Numbered from the stretch's first letter, positions 19,601 through 28,499 are shown. The stretch: 44,875 nucleotides of DNA from Bacilli bacterium (GCA_017428495.1 JAFRQS010000005.1:1-44875), one strand, 5' to 3'. Notes: generated from the sequence alone by a model not told the origin. A program made the numbers and translations.

Positions 19601-21619
19601 GCGCACTTAACCAATCATAATATTGAAGCAGATGGTTTCTATAGTAACTTTATAAATGAAGATACGGATATAAATGAAGTTAATTATATAAATCCAACTC
19701 CTACAGATGCTAGATTCTATATGTGGTATATTGGAGAAAATGTAATTGAGTATAATGTTAACTTAGTTGCATCTAAGTATTCAACACTTGGTTCAGTAGA
19801 AGCATCATTCTTGGAATTTTCAAAACCAAATACATCATTCCAAATATTAGGATTTGATAGTTCAGAAATAGCTTCTGGAGTAACATTAGTAGATAAGAAT
19901 ACTATTCCTAGAATAGCAGCTAATGCAACCGATGCTAATAATAAATTTGGTCTTACAATGGAAGCTTCTAATAATGGATGGCTTACTACTGGTAAAACAT
20001 CTTTCTATACTGGAGCTCAAAGCATGAGTGGAGTTACATATTATGAAGGTGAGAACTCTACAGTAGTTCCTACAATGTTATTCTATTTATATCATTCAAA
20101 GAATTTAACAGAAGAAAAAAGCTTAGGAACAGTAAGAATATCAGTAATGGCAATTACTAAACTTAATGCATTATCAAATGAAATAAAGAGATTAGTAATA
20201 AATGTCAACATGTCATCTGCATTATTCCAAACAGCAGAATATGAAGGGGCAATGACTCCTGGTGATAAATATGAATTATTTGCATCAACATCAACAAATA
20301 TAACAACTCATAGTAAACTAAGTGCTTATTATGCATTATACGCTGATAATGCAAATGCATATAAGCCAGGATATCATAGAGTGTTATCTTCATCATTTGT
20401 ATTGCCATTAAATACAAAAATAACTATGATAGACTTTTCACAAGGTACACCAGAATATTATTATCATGTTATAAATGCAACTGATGTATCAAATGCACAA
20501 ACAGAATTTGCTTTAGAAGGTGAAGCTTCTTATCCATTATCATTGTTTACTAAAATGGGTAGTAAAAATAGCACAAGTAATTATAATGATGCTACTATGA
20601 ATGCAATATATTATAATGGTACAGATAGTAGTGAGGAGTTTATATTTATAGTTGATTATTCTGATACAACCATGAATTCAAATCAACTAAACAATACATT
20701 ATTGATAGAACTGCGTGATTCAAATGATGAAACAATGGTAACAGTACTTGGTATACAACATTCCCAATTAACATATAACTTATATGCAAATATGGATTCT
20801 ACTATAAACTTGACCGTAGAAGAAAGTGATAATCCTCTTTATATAGGATATAGTGATATATTTGATGTATCCGTTGACTTTCAAAGTTCAGTTTTAAGTG
20901 ATGTACAAATAACAGATACACAATATTTTGATTCAAAGATGGGTGTACAAATATATATAACAGATAGTGAAGATAATATAGTATCAGGAACCGATTTAAC
21001 AGGTACGTACTTTGAAATGGATGGTAGAAGGTATTATCCAGATATAAATGGTTATACTCACATAAAGTTATCTGATAAGATAGGTAAAACTAGAAAATGG
21101 ATTATATTTAATACGGATAATTCAACGTTAGCAACAGGTGATTATACATTTACAATTGAAGCGTTCGCATCTGCAGACGGAATATATTATAGTGAAGGTG
21201 ATCCAACATACAATGATATAGATATTACAATAATAAATAGCAAATATGGATTTAATCCAGTTATTAATGATGAAAGTGTAGTATTCAGTGCAAATAATAA
21301 TAAAAATTTAATATTCACTATAGGATATACATCACTATTAGATAATCCAAATATTAGACTTGCAATGTATAGAAGAGAATATAATGAAGTATATGATACT
21401 GATTATGAATTAGTAGATTTAGCAGATTATTTAAATCAAACATTATCTAGTACATCTAATGAAAATGAATATTTATTAATCGAAAATCCTAGTGCAACAA
21501 ATTCATTTACATTATTAATGAAAAATGAATTATTAACAGGAACATATAGATTAGTATTTAGATTATATGATGATGATACCAAGATTGGTGAAATAATAAG
21601 GTATATAATAGTAAAGTGA
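13616..21619 (+). CDS. Giant repeat-rich surface adhesin (2667 aa)
   Basis: An N-terminal membrane or signal helix (residues 12-31) is followed by SGTGTNKNPYVISNASEYAY, a start typical of Firmicute beta-helix surface proteins. Near residue 430 is a FNGW-containing segment like InlB B-repeat/Flg_new domains. A Thr/Asn/Tyr-rich region precedes about 30 imperfect repeats (about 845-1810) of roughly 20-35 residues with the core (V/I)(Y/F)GG(G/S)N preceded by T-N-V-T-L-N-N-G-T-I. These look like rungs of a right-handed parallel beta-helix. The C-terminal ~830 residues are beta-rich and lack LPxTG, SLH or a membrane anchor, so attachment may be by the N-terminal helix. Likely an adhesin or stalk; no catalytic motif is seen. 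Confidence 0.75.
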   Translation: MQTVEVIKKHRKAIFIITMLIVVVLSWSFINSFSETTTSSAWDGNVADSFKSGTGTNKNPYVISNASEYAYFKELLESEDAYVYLNKTYKITNSFNYGGYDISINNSQPFTGIIDGTGKTIFNTNVTSALFKSIDGATIKNIAFDLNYTLDNGTDGVIASNSNNSIINMVLLEGNITINNDSKFGGVIYTSKNSNYDNIVLNYNIVGNSDNIYKFAYELDSDNIGNILIKKDNYSNSKDEILVNNFEIVNSNINLVGIDNLDNYSTSEYNMVVNNNHFTITKSNSTSGKKGPVRGISASDTITEHASGVDGTTVYVNDFTSDLNYLKGLNFAEVRNTSIPSGVSTGYYDNDYLVKVQIIYDGHDINNSSLVGTVSPINNENANKYVYFKYYPLERNSNGTLATNSNGDNYIHIELIDNPFSKRPYVNGTEYGFNGWVCNQSVDTTANLCDNATLSFNVNNYTRYLDVAVDGGSEIIIHLNASWYKADVVTSYSNITNFKSKSMQSTSYTTTETIVHPASYFWKQNYTQMEFTRTYERGDDVNGYIPRGTWYRTSNTSGTYTYVSGNNTRCGYNRTCYGYVANTTAIPAGTKYEGGTVRFVANFRPTNNNTDTTINTYNTTYMELRDDPDGNYSYNEQITHTYTYIPSGNASGFYYQVSNPTSAMIQTGEYYNSSGTKCTSTSGCNPAYKLIQYNDSVNKSNGNSISLIERVNDNDVDAAKYYYLVTRDMNIFRYTSTNSLSFERIEVNRPFTVTGTSINGTTTTGVLEYPSSTGWFSGTTYYDFAVSNDLVIENIKIDGPDTTGTDNTTLGGDSKTSQVIYANSHNLKIGRNVTSDDGSGYLIAESVFGGSNNDNVSGTFRVIIESGIYYAYHSGVMSGSSNYTLNETTILGSDYDRVSSNNDKLKFIIGLDGFAGGHHTAGSDSLFASFTTVKSGTLGYNSDGTPNTDNTAGMYIGGRSSKCVESITGAKVEGGKVNTIVGGYGYNGSASTNSTYIGMSGGTVREIYGGAGHSTTQGNRIINVTGGTVSYSILGGSDSYSSTDTDDGVVQGSTLVYVGGNTIVGDGSTGELNGVESGSVFGAGGGNSNPDATSKGTVYNSHVIINGGTIATSVYGGGNFGSTGTQSNTSASTVIDILSGTIGSVYGGSKSAGFSKTDYTTSSTIDINVSGGTIANIYGGSNTKGDIYGAIDIDVTGGTITGNIYGGGKGGIETGNNPSPGTTTAYDVSVTIGDSNGGPTIGGNVYGGSAFGSVNGSSQGNVTVTVNDGTITGSVFGGGQGDSTHTPVVNGNITVTINDGDITNVFGGNDQAGSHTKLNNVYLNGGTIDSVYGGGNRSSVTNTHVYENGSTVTSIYGGSNTLGDVSTTTVNITSGTVANVYGGNNEGGSCGTTNVLVDGTARVTSSVYGGGNQVNTTTTNVTLNSAAATIPNIYGGGNSASVTTTNIIQNGVRVINIFGGSNSSGVVTTTNINYNSGVATNVYGGNNAGGSTLTTNVTLNNGTIANIYGGGNNANGGESNVNILGGSVNNVYGGGNNAGLNESNVTITSGSAIYVYGGSNNTGLVTTTNVTLNNSSSRITAIYGGGNRAQVGTTNVEINNGTISDVYGGGNLAAVTGNTTLDINGGTINNNIYGGGNFGVVNGSSNVTITNATILGSAYAGGNGATATLLGNTNITIDGNTVIGTSSSVPPASGSVFGGGNQAATGNENSNTSISNVNIAGGTIYGNVYGGANTSVIYGNTNVNIGASVPINNLQTSNIYVKGHVFGGGEANASGSEIYDWFFISVTQGTNINIDANGYNNFQIDGSFYGGGNASSASGDSYLYINNYGSINNPKRNISIQRVKYVTINNSSVLLQGAIDRANEYDKELFSISRVQLLKLKNNSELFLETGANLLENFYSVDSNDNFAVVQIDTDNNAITSRTVNNRVYMYEGKNLNVAKDQQVTDYGDVKGMTFLGIFNYANGGVNTGIYSNSYAPGDTLDWSGVFTRGSYVLGAHLTNHNIEADGFYSNFINEDTDINEVNYINPTPTDARFYMWYIGENVIEYNVNLVASKYSTLGSVEASFLEFSKPNTSFQILGFDSSEIASGVTLVDKNTIPRIAANATDANNKFGLTMEASNNGWLTTGKTSFYTGAQSMSGVTYYEGENSTVVPTMLFYLYHSKNLTEEKSLGTVRISVMAITKLNALSNEIKRLVINVNMSSALFQTAEYEGAMTPGDKYELFASTSTNITTHSKLSAYYALYADNANAYKPGYHRVLSSSFVLPLNTKITMIDFSQGTPEYYYHVINATDVSNAQTEFALEGEASYPLSLFTKMGSKNSTSNYNDATMNAIYYNGTDSSEEFIFIVDYSDTTMNSNQLNNTLLIELRDSNDETMVTVLGIQHSQLTYNLYANMDSTINLTVEESDNPLYIGYSDIFDVSVDFQSSVLSDVQITDTQYFDSKMGVQIYITDSEDNIVSGTDLTGTYFEMDGRRYYPDINGYTHIKLSDKIGKTRKWIIFNTDNSTLATGDYTFTIEAFASADGIYYSEGDPTYNDIDITIINSKYGFNPVINDESVVFSANNNKNLIFTIGYTSLLDNPNIRLAMYRREYNEVYDTDYELVDLADYLNQTLSSTSNENEYLLIENPSATNSFTLLMKNELLTGTYRLVFRLYDDDTKIGEIIRYIIVK
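16150..19070 (+). repeat. Coding repeat array, (V/I)YGGGN units
   Basis: About thirty degenerate tandem units inside the giant adhesin. Each is centred on a Tyr/Phe-Gly-Gly-(Gly/Ser)-Asn turn, usually encoded tatggtggtggtaat or a close variant. Spacing varies with the length of the Thr/Val/Asn strand between turns. The units are similar enough at the DNA level to recombine. Confidence 0.85.
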
Positions 21620-21626
21620 GGTATTT

Positions 21627-21743
21627 ATGAGAGAAGAAATTATTAAGTTATCTAATCAAGATTTGTTAAAATTATATCGTTTAGTGCTAGAACATAAAGA
21701 ATATTTAGAAAATGAAAAAAGAAAAATAGAGGAACAAAAATGA
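21627..21743 (+). CDS. Small 38-aa helical protein
   Basis: ATG 21627 lies six bases after GTGAGG, which also contains the adhesin stop codon. The product begins MREEIIKLSNQDLLKLYRLV and ends in a Glu/Lys-rich helix; it is soluble, with no signal. The stop overlaps the start of the next gene (ATGA at 21740-21743), so translation is coupled. A ribosome site and tight packing on both sides argue that it is real. It could be a small partner of the 21740 coiled-coil protein. Family not recognised. Confidence 0.6.
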   Translation: MREEIIKLSNQDLLKLYRLVLEHKEYLENEKRKIEEQK

Positions 21744-23254
21744 TAGAAGAATTAAGCAAACATTATGATGAATTTAAGAAAGTATTAGATATACTTCCTA
21801 CTAATTTTAAGAGTAATATAAGTAAAAAAATAGCATGTATAAACGATGAATATGAAAAGGATAATATATTAATACAAAATGTAAGAGAAGAAATAGAAAG
21901 AAGAATTAGTGTATTTGATAATTTAGTAGAAAATGAAGATATTAAAAAGTATAAAGAAAAAATAGAAGGATGCAATATTGTATATGAATGGAATAACTAT
22001 AATACTTCATATGAAAAAATGCATTTAGATTATTATTTATATCAATTGAATAAATGTTATAAAGAAGATTTAGAAAGTGTAAATTCTTGTATAAGAACTA
22101 TAATTGATTCTTTTAAGATGGTTGGTATAAATTTAAAAAAGGAAGATTTTTCATTTAATTCTTTAGTTGCGTCTTACATAGAAAAAATTCTAGATAATTC
22201 TTCTGAGCAAGAATTAAAAAAATATTTTGAAGAAATATATTGGAAAAATTCAGATATAATTAAAATTTTAGAAATAAATATTAAAAGTATATACCTAAAA
22301 AATGAAAAGAAAATAGATAAATACTATGAAGCAAGACACAATAAATTTTTAAAAGAGTATAAAGAAAATGACATAAATGAGTTAAGGATAAGATTAAGTC
22401 ATGAATATTCTAAATTAATTGCTCAAGATAAGTACTTAAATTTTAAAAAGTTTCTTGATAATACTTATCAATTAAATATTTATAAAAAAGAGGAAATAGA
22501 AAAGAAAAAGAATTTATATTTTGAGGAAGGTAGTTATAATGTACCATATTTAGAAGAACTTTATAATGTATTAGAAGAGTATAATGTAATATTGAAATAT
22601 AAATATTTACTTGATGATATTAAAAGTAAATTACAATCTAAAGATACATTGAAAAATGCGAAAGCAAAAATGTTAAAAGAGCTTAGTAAGGTAGAATCTA
22701 AATTAGTAAAATTAAATTCTTCCCAAAATAAAAAATCTTTATTTGGTAAAGCAAAGAATGATGAGAAATGGTTATTTAATTATAAAGAAGCATTTAATGA
22801 GGTTGTAAAGTATTATGATAATTTTGAACAAACTAATTTTGATGAATTAGTATATTCTAAATTAACGCAAGATAGTACAGTTTTAGATGCATTAAATCTA
22901 ATTACTTCTAATTATATATATTTTGTAAATAAAACTATTGAACAAGATGATTCAAGAAATATAAATGAAATAGATGAAGAATATAATAAATTAAAAGATT
23001 ATGTTAATTGTAACAATTTTATAATAATTAATAATATTGCGTTACTTGATGAAAAGCAATTGAAAGAATTAATAGTAAATAAGTATAATTTAGAAAATAT
23101 AAGTATAACTAAAGAAGCATTATTGACAGATAATTTAAGTAAAACAATGGAAGATATAACTATACTAATAAATAATGAAAATATAATACTATCAGGAATA
23201 AATGTAGATGATGTATACTTGTATATTGAATATAAAAAAATGAATTCTGAATAG
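21740..23254 (+). CDS. Hypothetical coiled-coil protein
   Basis: This 504-aa, Lys/Glu/Asn/Tyr-rich protein is predicted to be almost wholly helical with several coiled-coil stretches. It has no signal peptide, membrane segment or nucleotide-binding loop. I do not recognise a family. It overlaps the 38-aa gene by four bases and ends seven bases before the sirtuin gene, so it is inside the adhesin operon. A cytoplasmic role linked to export or regulation of the giant adhesin is possible but rests only on position. Confidence 0.55.
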   Translation: MIEELSKHYDEFKKVLDILPTNFKSNISKKIACINDEYEKDNILIQNVREEIERRISVFDNLVENEDIKKYKEKIEGCNIVYEWNNYNTSYEKMHLDYYLYQLNKCYKEDLESVNSCIRTIIDSFKMVGINLKKEDFSFNSLVASYIEKILDNSSEQELKKYFEEIYWKNSDIIKILEINIKSIYLKNEKKIDKYYEARHNKFLKEYKENDINELRIRLSHEYSKLIAQDKYLNFKKFLDNTYQLNIYKKEEIEKKKNLYFEEGSYNVPYLEELYNVLEEYNVILKYKYLLDDIKSKLQSKDTLKNAKAKMLKELSKVESKLVKLNSSQNKKSLFGKAKNDEKWLFNYKEAFNEVVKYYDNFEQTNFDELVYSKLTQDSTVLDALNLITSNYIYFVNKTIEQDDSRNINEIDEEYNKLKDYVNCNNFIIINNIALLDEKQLKELIVNKYNLENISITKEALLTDNLSKTMEDITILINNENIILSGINVDDVYLYIEYKKMNSE

Positions 23255-23261
23255 GTAATTT

Positions 23262-23984
23262 ATGACAGATGATATAAAATTATTAAAAAATATGATTGAT
23301 GAATCAAATGGTATTGTATTCTTTAGTGGTGCAGGGGTATCTACAGAGAGCGGCTTAAAAGATTTTAGAAGCAAAGATGGTATATACAATATAAAATTAA
23401 AATATGATGAAACTCCAGAATATATGCTTAGCAGAACTTGTTTCTATAATGATACAGAAATGTTTTATGACTTCTATAAAAAGTATATGAATTGTACTCA
23501 TGCAGAACCAAATATTACACATAAATATTTAAAAAAATTAGAAGATAAAGGGAAATTAAAAGCTATTGTAACTCAAAATATTGATGGATTGCATACAAAA
23601 GCTGGTAATAAAAATGTATATGAATTACATGGTACAATATATAAAAATCATTGTATTAAATGTAATAAAGAATATAGTGCGGAGTTTGTATTTAATAGTA
23701 AAAATGTACCAATATGTAGTTGTGGAGGAATAATTAAACCAGATGTAGTACTATATGAAGAAATGTTACCAGAAGAAGCTTATAACAATAGTATAAAAGC
23801 AATTAGTAATGCAGATATGTTGATAGTTGCAGGTACATCTTTAACAGTATATCCTGCTAGCTATATGGTAAATTATTTTAGAGGTAAATATTTAGTAATA
23901 ATTAATTTAGATAAAACAGATTATGATTACAAAGCAGATTTAGTAATAAATAAGAAATTAGGGGAAGTATTTAAAGGGATGTAA
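23262..23984 (+). CDS. cobB: Sir2-family NAD-dependent protein deacylase
   Basis: This 240-aa sirtuin of the short bacterial type has the NAD-binding motif FFSGAGVSTESGLKDFRS (residues 20-37), TQNIDGLHTKAG and the catalytic His in YELHGT. A zinc ribbon is formed by HCIKC and CSCGG, and IVAGTSLTVYPAS lies in the C-terminal half. All key residues are present, so it should remove acyl groups from Lys using NAD+. It starts at ATG 23262, seven bases after the coiled-coil gene, with a weak ribosome site. Position in an operon of surface proteins is unusual. Sirtuins also occur as defence effectors, but no defence partner is seen and the size fits a stand-alone CobB-like deacylase. Confidence 0.9.
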   Translation: MTDDIKLLKNMIDESNGIVFFSGAGVSTESGLKDFRSKDGIYNIKLKYDETPEYMLSRTCFYNDTEMFYDFYKKYMNCTHAEPNITHKYLKKLEDKGKLKAIVTQNIDGLHTKAGNKNVYELHGTIYKNHCIKCNKEYSAEFVFNSKNVPICSCGGIIKPDVVLYEEMLPEEAYNNSIKAISNADMLIVAGTSLTVYPASYMVNYFRGKYLVIINLDKTDYDYKADLVINKKLGEVFKGM

Positions 23985-23997
23985 ATAGGAGTAAAAA

Positions 23998-26007
23998 ATG
24001 AAAAGTAAATTAATATTTATAGTATTTTGTTTATTTATGTTTGTTTGTACAAGTAAAGCAGAAACAGTAGATAAAACTGCACCAATAATAAACAGCATTA
24101 CGCCTATGACTACTGAATTTAGAGGTGGAGAAAAAATAGGATTTAAAGTAAATGCGTCTGATGATATTTCAGGTATATTTGAAATATTATTAACATTCGC
24201 GCAAGTTGATGCTCCAACTGTAGAAGGAACAGAGTATACATTTATGATTGGACTTAGTAAAAAAGGCCCAATTTCAAATGCTAATGATGGTTTAAATGAT
24301 TTCATTAATGGTGAAAAAATATATTATGGATATGTACCTAATAATGTTAAAGAAGGTAAATATAAATTATTCAAAGTATATATAGATGATGAAGATAGAA
24401 ACAATCGTTGTTATTGTATGAATGATTATTATCATGGAGACTGCATAGTCAATGATTTTAATTTTCCAACAATTAATACATTGAAATCACTTCAAGATCA
24501 TGAAGCACCAATACTTAAAGAATTAAATATAAGTTCTAATTCAGTTAAAGTTGGTGAAGAGATAGAAGTAATTGCTAGGATAGAAGATGAATCGGAAATA
24601 AAAGCAGTTGAATTATTTTTTGGCGCTGATAAATACTTTTTGAACAAAGATACAGATGGTGCATATAAAACAAAAATTAGATTTAATGCACCGGGTAATT
24701 ATAAATTTAACCAAATTACTTTAAGAGATGTTAATAATAATGAAGAAACGTATGTTTATAAAAGTAAAACGGGATATATTGCAAAGAATACGTTAGAAGA
24801 TGCAAAATATGATGTTGTTGTAGCAAATGAACATGGAGAAACCAGTTCAAAACTTCCTGAACTAAAAGATATTGTTATAACAAAAAGCAAAGTAAAAGCA
24901 CCAAGTGTAGTGCAAATACATATATATGCAGATGAAGGATTAAAAACAGAAATGGGTGTATATGATGAGAATAATCCTGAAGCAGCAAAGAGTATTAAAG
25001 TTACTGATAATGGTTGGAATGGGAATTCATACGTATATAATTATGAGATAACCCAATATGCAAAACCAAGTATTCATACAATACATATGTTAAAATTAAC
25101 AACTGCTGATGGTAAAAGTGTTATATATGCTAAGGATCCAAATGAATATCAAATATCTGAATCAATAATTGAAGTAAGACAACTTGGTGATTATTCATAT
25201 GAAATAGTAAAAGACATAAAAGCAGATGTAACAACATCAACAAGTAGTTTAACAGTTATCGATAATATAAAAAATGCTAATGAAGATGCTACTATTTCTA
25301 TAGATACTACTAAATCTACAAAAATATCTAGTGATATATTTGAAGCAATTAAAAATACTAATAAAACTGTTGTATTTGAAACAAACGGAATACAATGGCA
25401 TTTTAATGGAAAAAACATTACTAATGCTAAAGATATAGATGTAAAAACTAATGTATATTATTTGGAACAATATAATAATGCAGATACTGATACATTTGAC
25501 AAAGCATTGGTAATTGAATTTGCTAATAATGGAAAGTTACCTGGGAAAGCATTAATAAAAGTTAAAGTAGATTATGCATTAAGAAATTACTTAGGGGCTG
25601 AAAATTTAAAGGTATATTTTAGAAATACTGATGGTTATGATCTTATTTCTGATGGAATTGTTGAATCACAAGATGGTTTTTATCTATTCTATATTGATCA
25701 CAATAGTACATATTATTTAACCAATAAAAAAATAGAAGCAAAGAAAATAAAAAATGATAGTACTACAAAATTAGATAATACTATTTTAGTAGAACAAGTT
25801 AAAGAAGAAGTAAATCAAAATATTATTGAAGATAATAATTTAGAAACTGACATCAAAGATGATATAACAATGGATATTGTTCCAAACAATAATGACTCTA
25901 ATAAGACAAAAAGTAATAATTATATATTAATTTCAATAATAATAGCTATATTTGTAATAATAACTACTATTATCATAATAAGACGCAATAAATTAAACAA
26001 GGAGTAA
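23998..26007 (+). CDS. Membrane-anchored secreted protein with Ig-like domains
   Basis: This 669-aa protein has a classical signal peptide (residues 1-21, ending SKA-ET). The exterior region starts TVDKTAPIINSITP, a phrase typical of Ig-like or cadherin-like beta-sandwich repeats in surface proteins; a second such start (HEAPILKELNISS) appears near residue 168. Two short Cys-containing segments lie near 138-150. An acidic linker and one membrane helix (about 640-662, YILISIIIAIFVIITTIIII) with a basic stop-transfer tail anchor the C-terminus. It is last in the adhesin operon and could help display or tether the giant adhesin, which has no anchor of its own. Confidence 0.7.
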   Translation: MKSKLIFIVFCLFMFVCTSKAETVDKTAPIINSITPMTTEFRGGEKIGFKVNASDDISGIFEILLTFAQVDAPTVEGTEYTFMIGLSKKGPISNANDGLNDFINGEKIYYGYVPNNVKEGKYKLFKVYIDDEDRNNRCYCMNDYYHGDCIVNDFNFPTINTLKSLQDHEAPILKELNISSNSVKVGEEIEVIARIEDESEIKAVELFFGADKYFLNKDTDGAYKTKIRFNAPGNYKFNQITLRDVNNNEETYVYKSKTGYIAKNTLEDAKYDVVVANEHGETSSKLPELKDIVITKSKVKAPSVVQIHIYADEGLKTEMGVYDENNPEAAKSIKVTDNGWNGNSYVYNYEITQYAKPSIHTIHMLKLTTADGKSVIYAKDPNEYQISESIIEVRQLGDYSYEIVKDIKADVTTSTSSLTVIDNIKNANEDATISIDTTKSTKISSDIFEAIKNTNKTVVFETNGIQWHFNGKNITNAKDIDVKTNVYYLEQYNNADTDTFDKALVIEFANNGKLPGKALIKVKVDYALRNYLGAENLKVYFRNTDGYDLISDGIVESQDGFYLFYIDHNSTYYLTNKKIEAKKIKNDSTTKLDNTILVEQVKEEVNQNIIEDNNLETDIKDDITMDIVPNNNDSNKTKSNNYILISIIIAIFVIITTIIIIRRNKLNKE

Positions 26008-26020
26008 TCCTTGTTTTATT
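25996..26020 (+). terminator. Rho-independent terminator ending the adhesin operon
   Basis: AACAAGGA (25996-26003) pairs with TCCTTGTT (26008-26015). The four-base loop contains the stop codon TAA, and a T-rich tail follows. Confidence 0.75.
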
Positions 26021-26030
26021 ATATTAAAAA

Positions 26031-26039
26031 TGATAGAAT
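26031..26039 (+). promoter_or_regulatory. Extended -10 promoter of uvrB
   Basis: TGATAGAAT (TG-n-TAGAAT) lies 42 bases before ATG 26081. No clear -35 or SOS box is present. Confidence 0.45.
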
Positions 26040-26080
26040 AGCATTGTTAAATTAATACATTATATTTAATGAGGTGTTTT

Positions 26081-28036
26081 ATGTTCGAACTTGTATCAAA
26101 TTATACTCCTAGTGGAGATCAACCAAAAGCAATAAAAGAATTAGTAGATGGTATTAAATCTGGTAAGAAAGACCAGGTTCTTTTGGGTGCAACTGGTACA
26201 GGTAAAACATTTACTATTGCAAATGTAATAAAAGAAGTTAATAAACCAACACTTGTTCTTGCACACAACAAAACCCTTGCAGGACAACTTTATAGCGAAT
26301 TAAAAGAGTTGTTTCCAAATAATCATGTTGAATATTTTGTATCATATTATGATTATTATCAACCTGAAGCATATGTACCAAGTACTGATACTTATATTGA
26401 AAAAGATGCATCAATTAATGATGAAATTGATGAATTAAGGCATAGTGCAACATCATCATTAATAAATAGTAGAGATGTTATAGTAGTAGCCTCTGTATCA
26501 TGTATATATGGTATAGGAGAAGTTGATGAATATAAAAAACATACAATTACTTTAAAAGTTGGAGATAGAATAGAAAGAGATACTGTATTAAAAAAATTAG
26601 TAGAGATGTTATATGAAAGAAATAATATAGAACTTAAAAGAGGGTGCTTTAGAGTAAAAGGAGATGTAATAGAACTTATTCCTGTACAAGAAAGAACTAG
26701 TGGTATAAGAATAGAATTTTTCGGAGATGAAGTAGATAGAATAAGTACTTTTGATACTTTAACAGGTGCAATTATAAATAATAAAAAAACAATAACTATA
26801 TTTGCAGCATCTCACTTTGTTACTGATGAAGATAAATTAAAAATAGCTATTGAAAGAATAAAAGAAGAGTTAACTGACAGAGTGTCATATTTTAAAAATA
26901 ATAACAAATTATTAGAAGCACAACGTATAGAAGAAAGAACTAATTATGATATGGAGATACTTTCTGAAACAGGTTTTTGTAGAGGTATTGAGAACTATTC
27001 AAGGCATATTGCATTAAAAAATGAGGGAGAAACTCCTACATGTTTAATAGATTTCTTTCCAGATGATTTTCTTTTAGTAGTAGATGAATCACATGTGACA
27101 CTACCACAAGTAAGAGGTATGTATAATGGAGATAGAGCAAGGAAACAAGTACTTGTTGATTATGGTTTTAGACTTCCAAGTGCACTTGATAATAGACCAT
27201 TAAAATTTGAAGAATTTAGAAATAAAATAAATCAAGCTATATATGTATCGGCTACACCTGGTGATTATGAACTAAGCCTTACAGATAATAAGTTTGTAGA
27301 GCAAATAATAAGACCTACTGGGCTTTTAGATCCAACTATTGAAGTAAGGAAGACTACTGGACAAATAGATGATATAGTTGGTGAGATAAATGAAAGAATT
27401 GAAAGAAATGAAAGAGTTCTTATTACTACTTTAACTATAAGAATGGCTGAAGAACTAACTAATTACTTAAAGAATTTAGATATAAAAGTAGCATATCTTC
27501 ATAATGAAGTAAAAACATTAGAAAGAACTAAGATAATTAGAGATTTGAGATTAGGTAAATATGATGTAGTAGTAGGTATTAATCTTCTTAGAGAAGGAAT
27601 AGATATTCCTGAAGTAAGTTTAATAGCTATATTGGATGCAGATAAGCAAGGATTCTTAAGAAGTGATAGAAGTTTAATACAAACTATAGGTAGATGTGCA
27701 AGAAATGAACATGGTCATGTAATAATGTATGCAGATATGATAAGTGATTCTATGAAAATAGCTATTGCTGAAACTGAAAGAAGAAGAAAAATACAGGATA
27801 AATATAATAAGGAGCATGGTATTATTCCTAAGACCATTGTAAAAGAAATTAGAGACTTAATTACTAATGAAGATGAAGATAAAAAGATTGAAGTTAAACC
27901 TAAGTATTCTAAAAAAGAAAAGCGTAATATGATAGAAAGAATAGAAAAAGAAATGATGGAAGCAGCAAGAAATCTTGATTTTGAAAGGGCTACTGAACTA
28001 AGAGATATTATGTTTGAGTTACAAATAGAAGATTAA
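26081..28036 (+). CDS. uvrB: UvrABC excinuclease subunit B
   Basis: This 651-aa protein is full length for UvrB. It opens with [15 protein letters not shown], followed by Walker [10 protein letters not shown] and the [19 protein letters not shown] motif. The beta-hairpin region is [22 protein letters not shown], with [21 protein letters not shown], the helicase motifs [13 protein letters not shown] and QTIGRCARN, and a C-terminal UVR domain (about 615-650). It loads at lesions with UvrA and recruits UvrC for nucleotide excision repair. ATG 26081 is chosen because GAGG (26071-26074) precedes it; an in-frame ATG at 26069 has no ribosome site. uvrA lies 2.4 kb downstream rather than adjacent. 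Confidence 0.98.
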   Translation: MFELVSNYTPSGDQPKAIKELVDGIKSGKKDQVLLGATGTGKTFTIANVIKEVNKPTLVLAHNKTLAGQLYSELKELFPNNHVEYFVSYYDYYQPEAYVPSTDTYIEKDASINDEIDELRHSATSSLINSRDVIVVASVSCIYGIGEVDEYKKHTITLKVGDRIERDTVLKKLVEMLYERNNIELKRGCFRVKGDVIELIPVQERTSGIRIEFFGDEVDRISTFDTLTGAIINNKKTITIFAASHFVTDEDKLKIAIERIKEELTDRVSYFKNNNKLLEAQRIEERTNYDMEILSETGFCRGIENYSRHIALKNEGETPTCLIDFFPDDFLLVVDESHVTLPQVRGMYNGDRARKQVLVDYGFRLPSALDNRPLKFEEFRNKINQAIYVSATPGDYELSLTDNKFVEQIIRPTGLLDPTIEVRKTTGQIDDIVGEINERIERNERVLITTLTIRMAEELTNYLKNLDIKVAYLHNEVKTLERTKIIRDLRLGKYDVVVGINLLREGIDIPEVSLIAILDADKQGFLRSDRSLIQTIGRCARNEHGHVIMYADMISDSMKIAIAETERRRKIQDKYNKEHGIIPKTIVKEIRDLITNEDEDKKIEVKPKYSKKEKRNMIERIEKEMMEAARNLDFERATELRDIMFELQIED

Positions 28037-28038
28037 TA

Positions 28039-28066
28039 TTGACAATATTTTATTTAAAAATATAAT
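28039..28066 (+). promoter_or_regulatory. Promoter of the 28089 gene
   Basis: Consensus TTGACA (28039-28044), 16-base spacer, consensus TATAAT (28061-28066): the best consensus match in the window. It starts three bases after the uvrB stop. Confidence 0.75.
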
Positions 28067-28088
28067 ATTATTTGATTTGGAGGGTTTT

Positions 28089-28499
28089 ATGAGAGAAAGT
28101 ATATTAGCAATGATAAGACGTAATTATGAAAGTGGAGAAAGAGCATTAGAAATTCAAAGTAAAAATGCATCAAGTGAAATAAGCAAGGATAGATTATATG
28201 GTATAGTAATGACTAATTATTCTAATTCAGAATTAGCACTTGGAAATAATGGTATATATTTTTGTGATGGTGTATTACATGAAGATATGGCTGGTGAATT
28301 TAAGTGTTATAGGAATTTAGAAGACACAACACATAACTATAATGTTTATTTGAGTGATTGCGCTGAATTTGAGAAACAACACGCAGTAATATATGGTGAA
28401 AGTTATGATGCTGTTAGAAAAGAATTTATTCTTGATGCAATAAAATCAAGTCAAAAAGAAGCAGTAAAATCACTTGTAAAAAAATATTCAAGAAAATAG
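28089..28499 (+). CDS. Hypothetical protein (136 aa)
   Basis: This soluble 136-aa protein has a helical N-terminus (ESILAMIRRNYESGERALEI) and a helical Lys-rich C-terminus, with a central segment containing three Cys. It has no signal, membrane helix or motif I recognise. ATG 28089 is set by GGAGGG (28079-28084). It has its own consensus promoter, so it is probably well expressed independently of uvrB. Confidence 0.6.
   Translation: MRESILAMIRRNYESGERALEIQSKNASSEISKDRLYGIVMTNYSNSELALGNNGIYFCDGVLHEDMAGEFKCYRNLEDTTHNYNVYLSDCAEFEKQHAVIYGESYDAVRKEFILDAIKSSQKEAVKSLVKKYSRK

Noticed and set aside
23262..23984. Sirtuin as an anti-phage defence effector
   Set aside because: It is a stand-alone CobB-size deacylase without the extra sensor domain or partner typical of Sir2 defence systems.
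26082..26090. GTTCGAAC at the uvrB start as a LexA/SOS box
   Set aside because: It lacks the four-base gap of the Gram-positive SOS box and is explained by the codons for Met-Phe-Glu-Leu.
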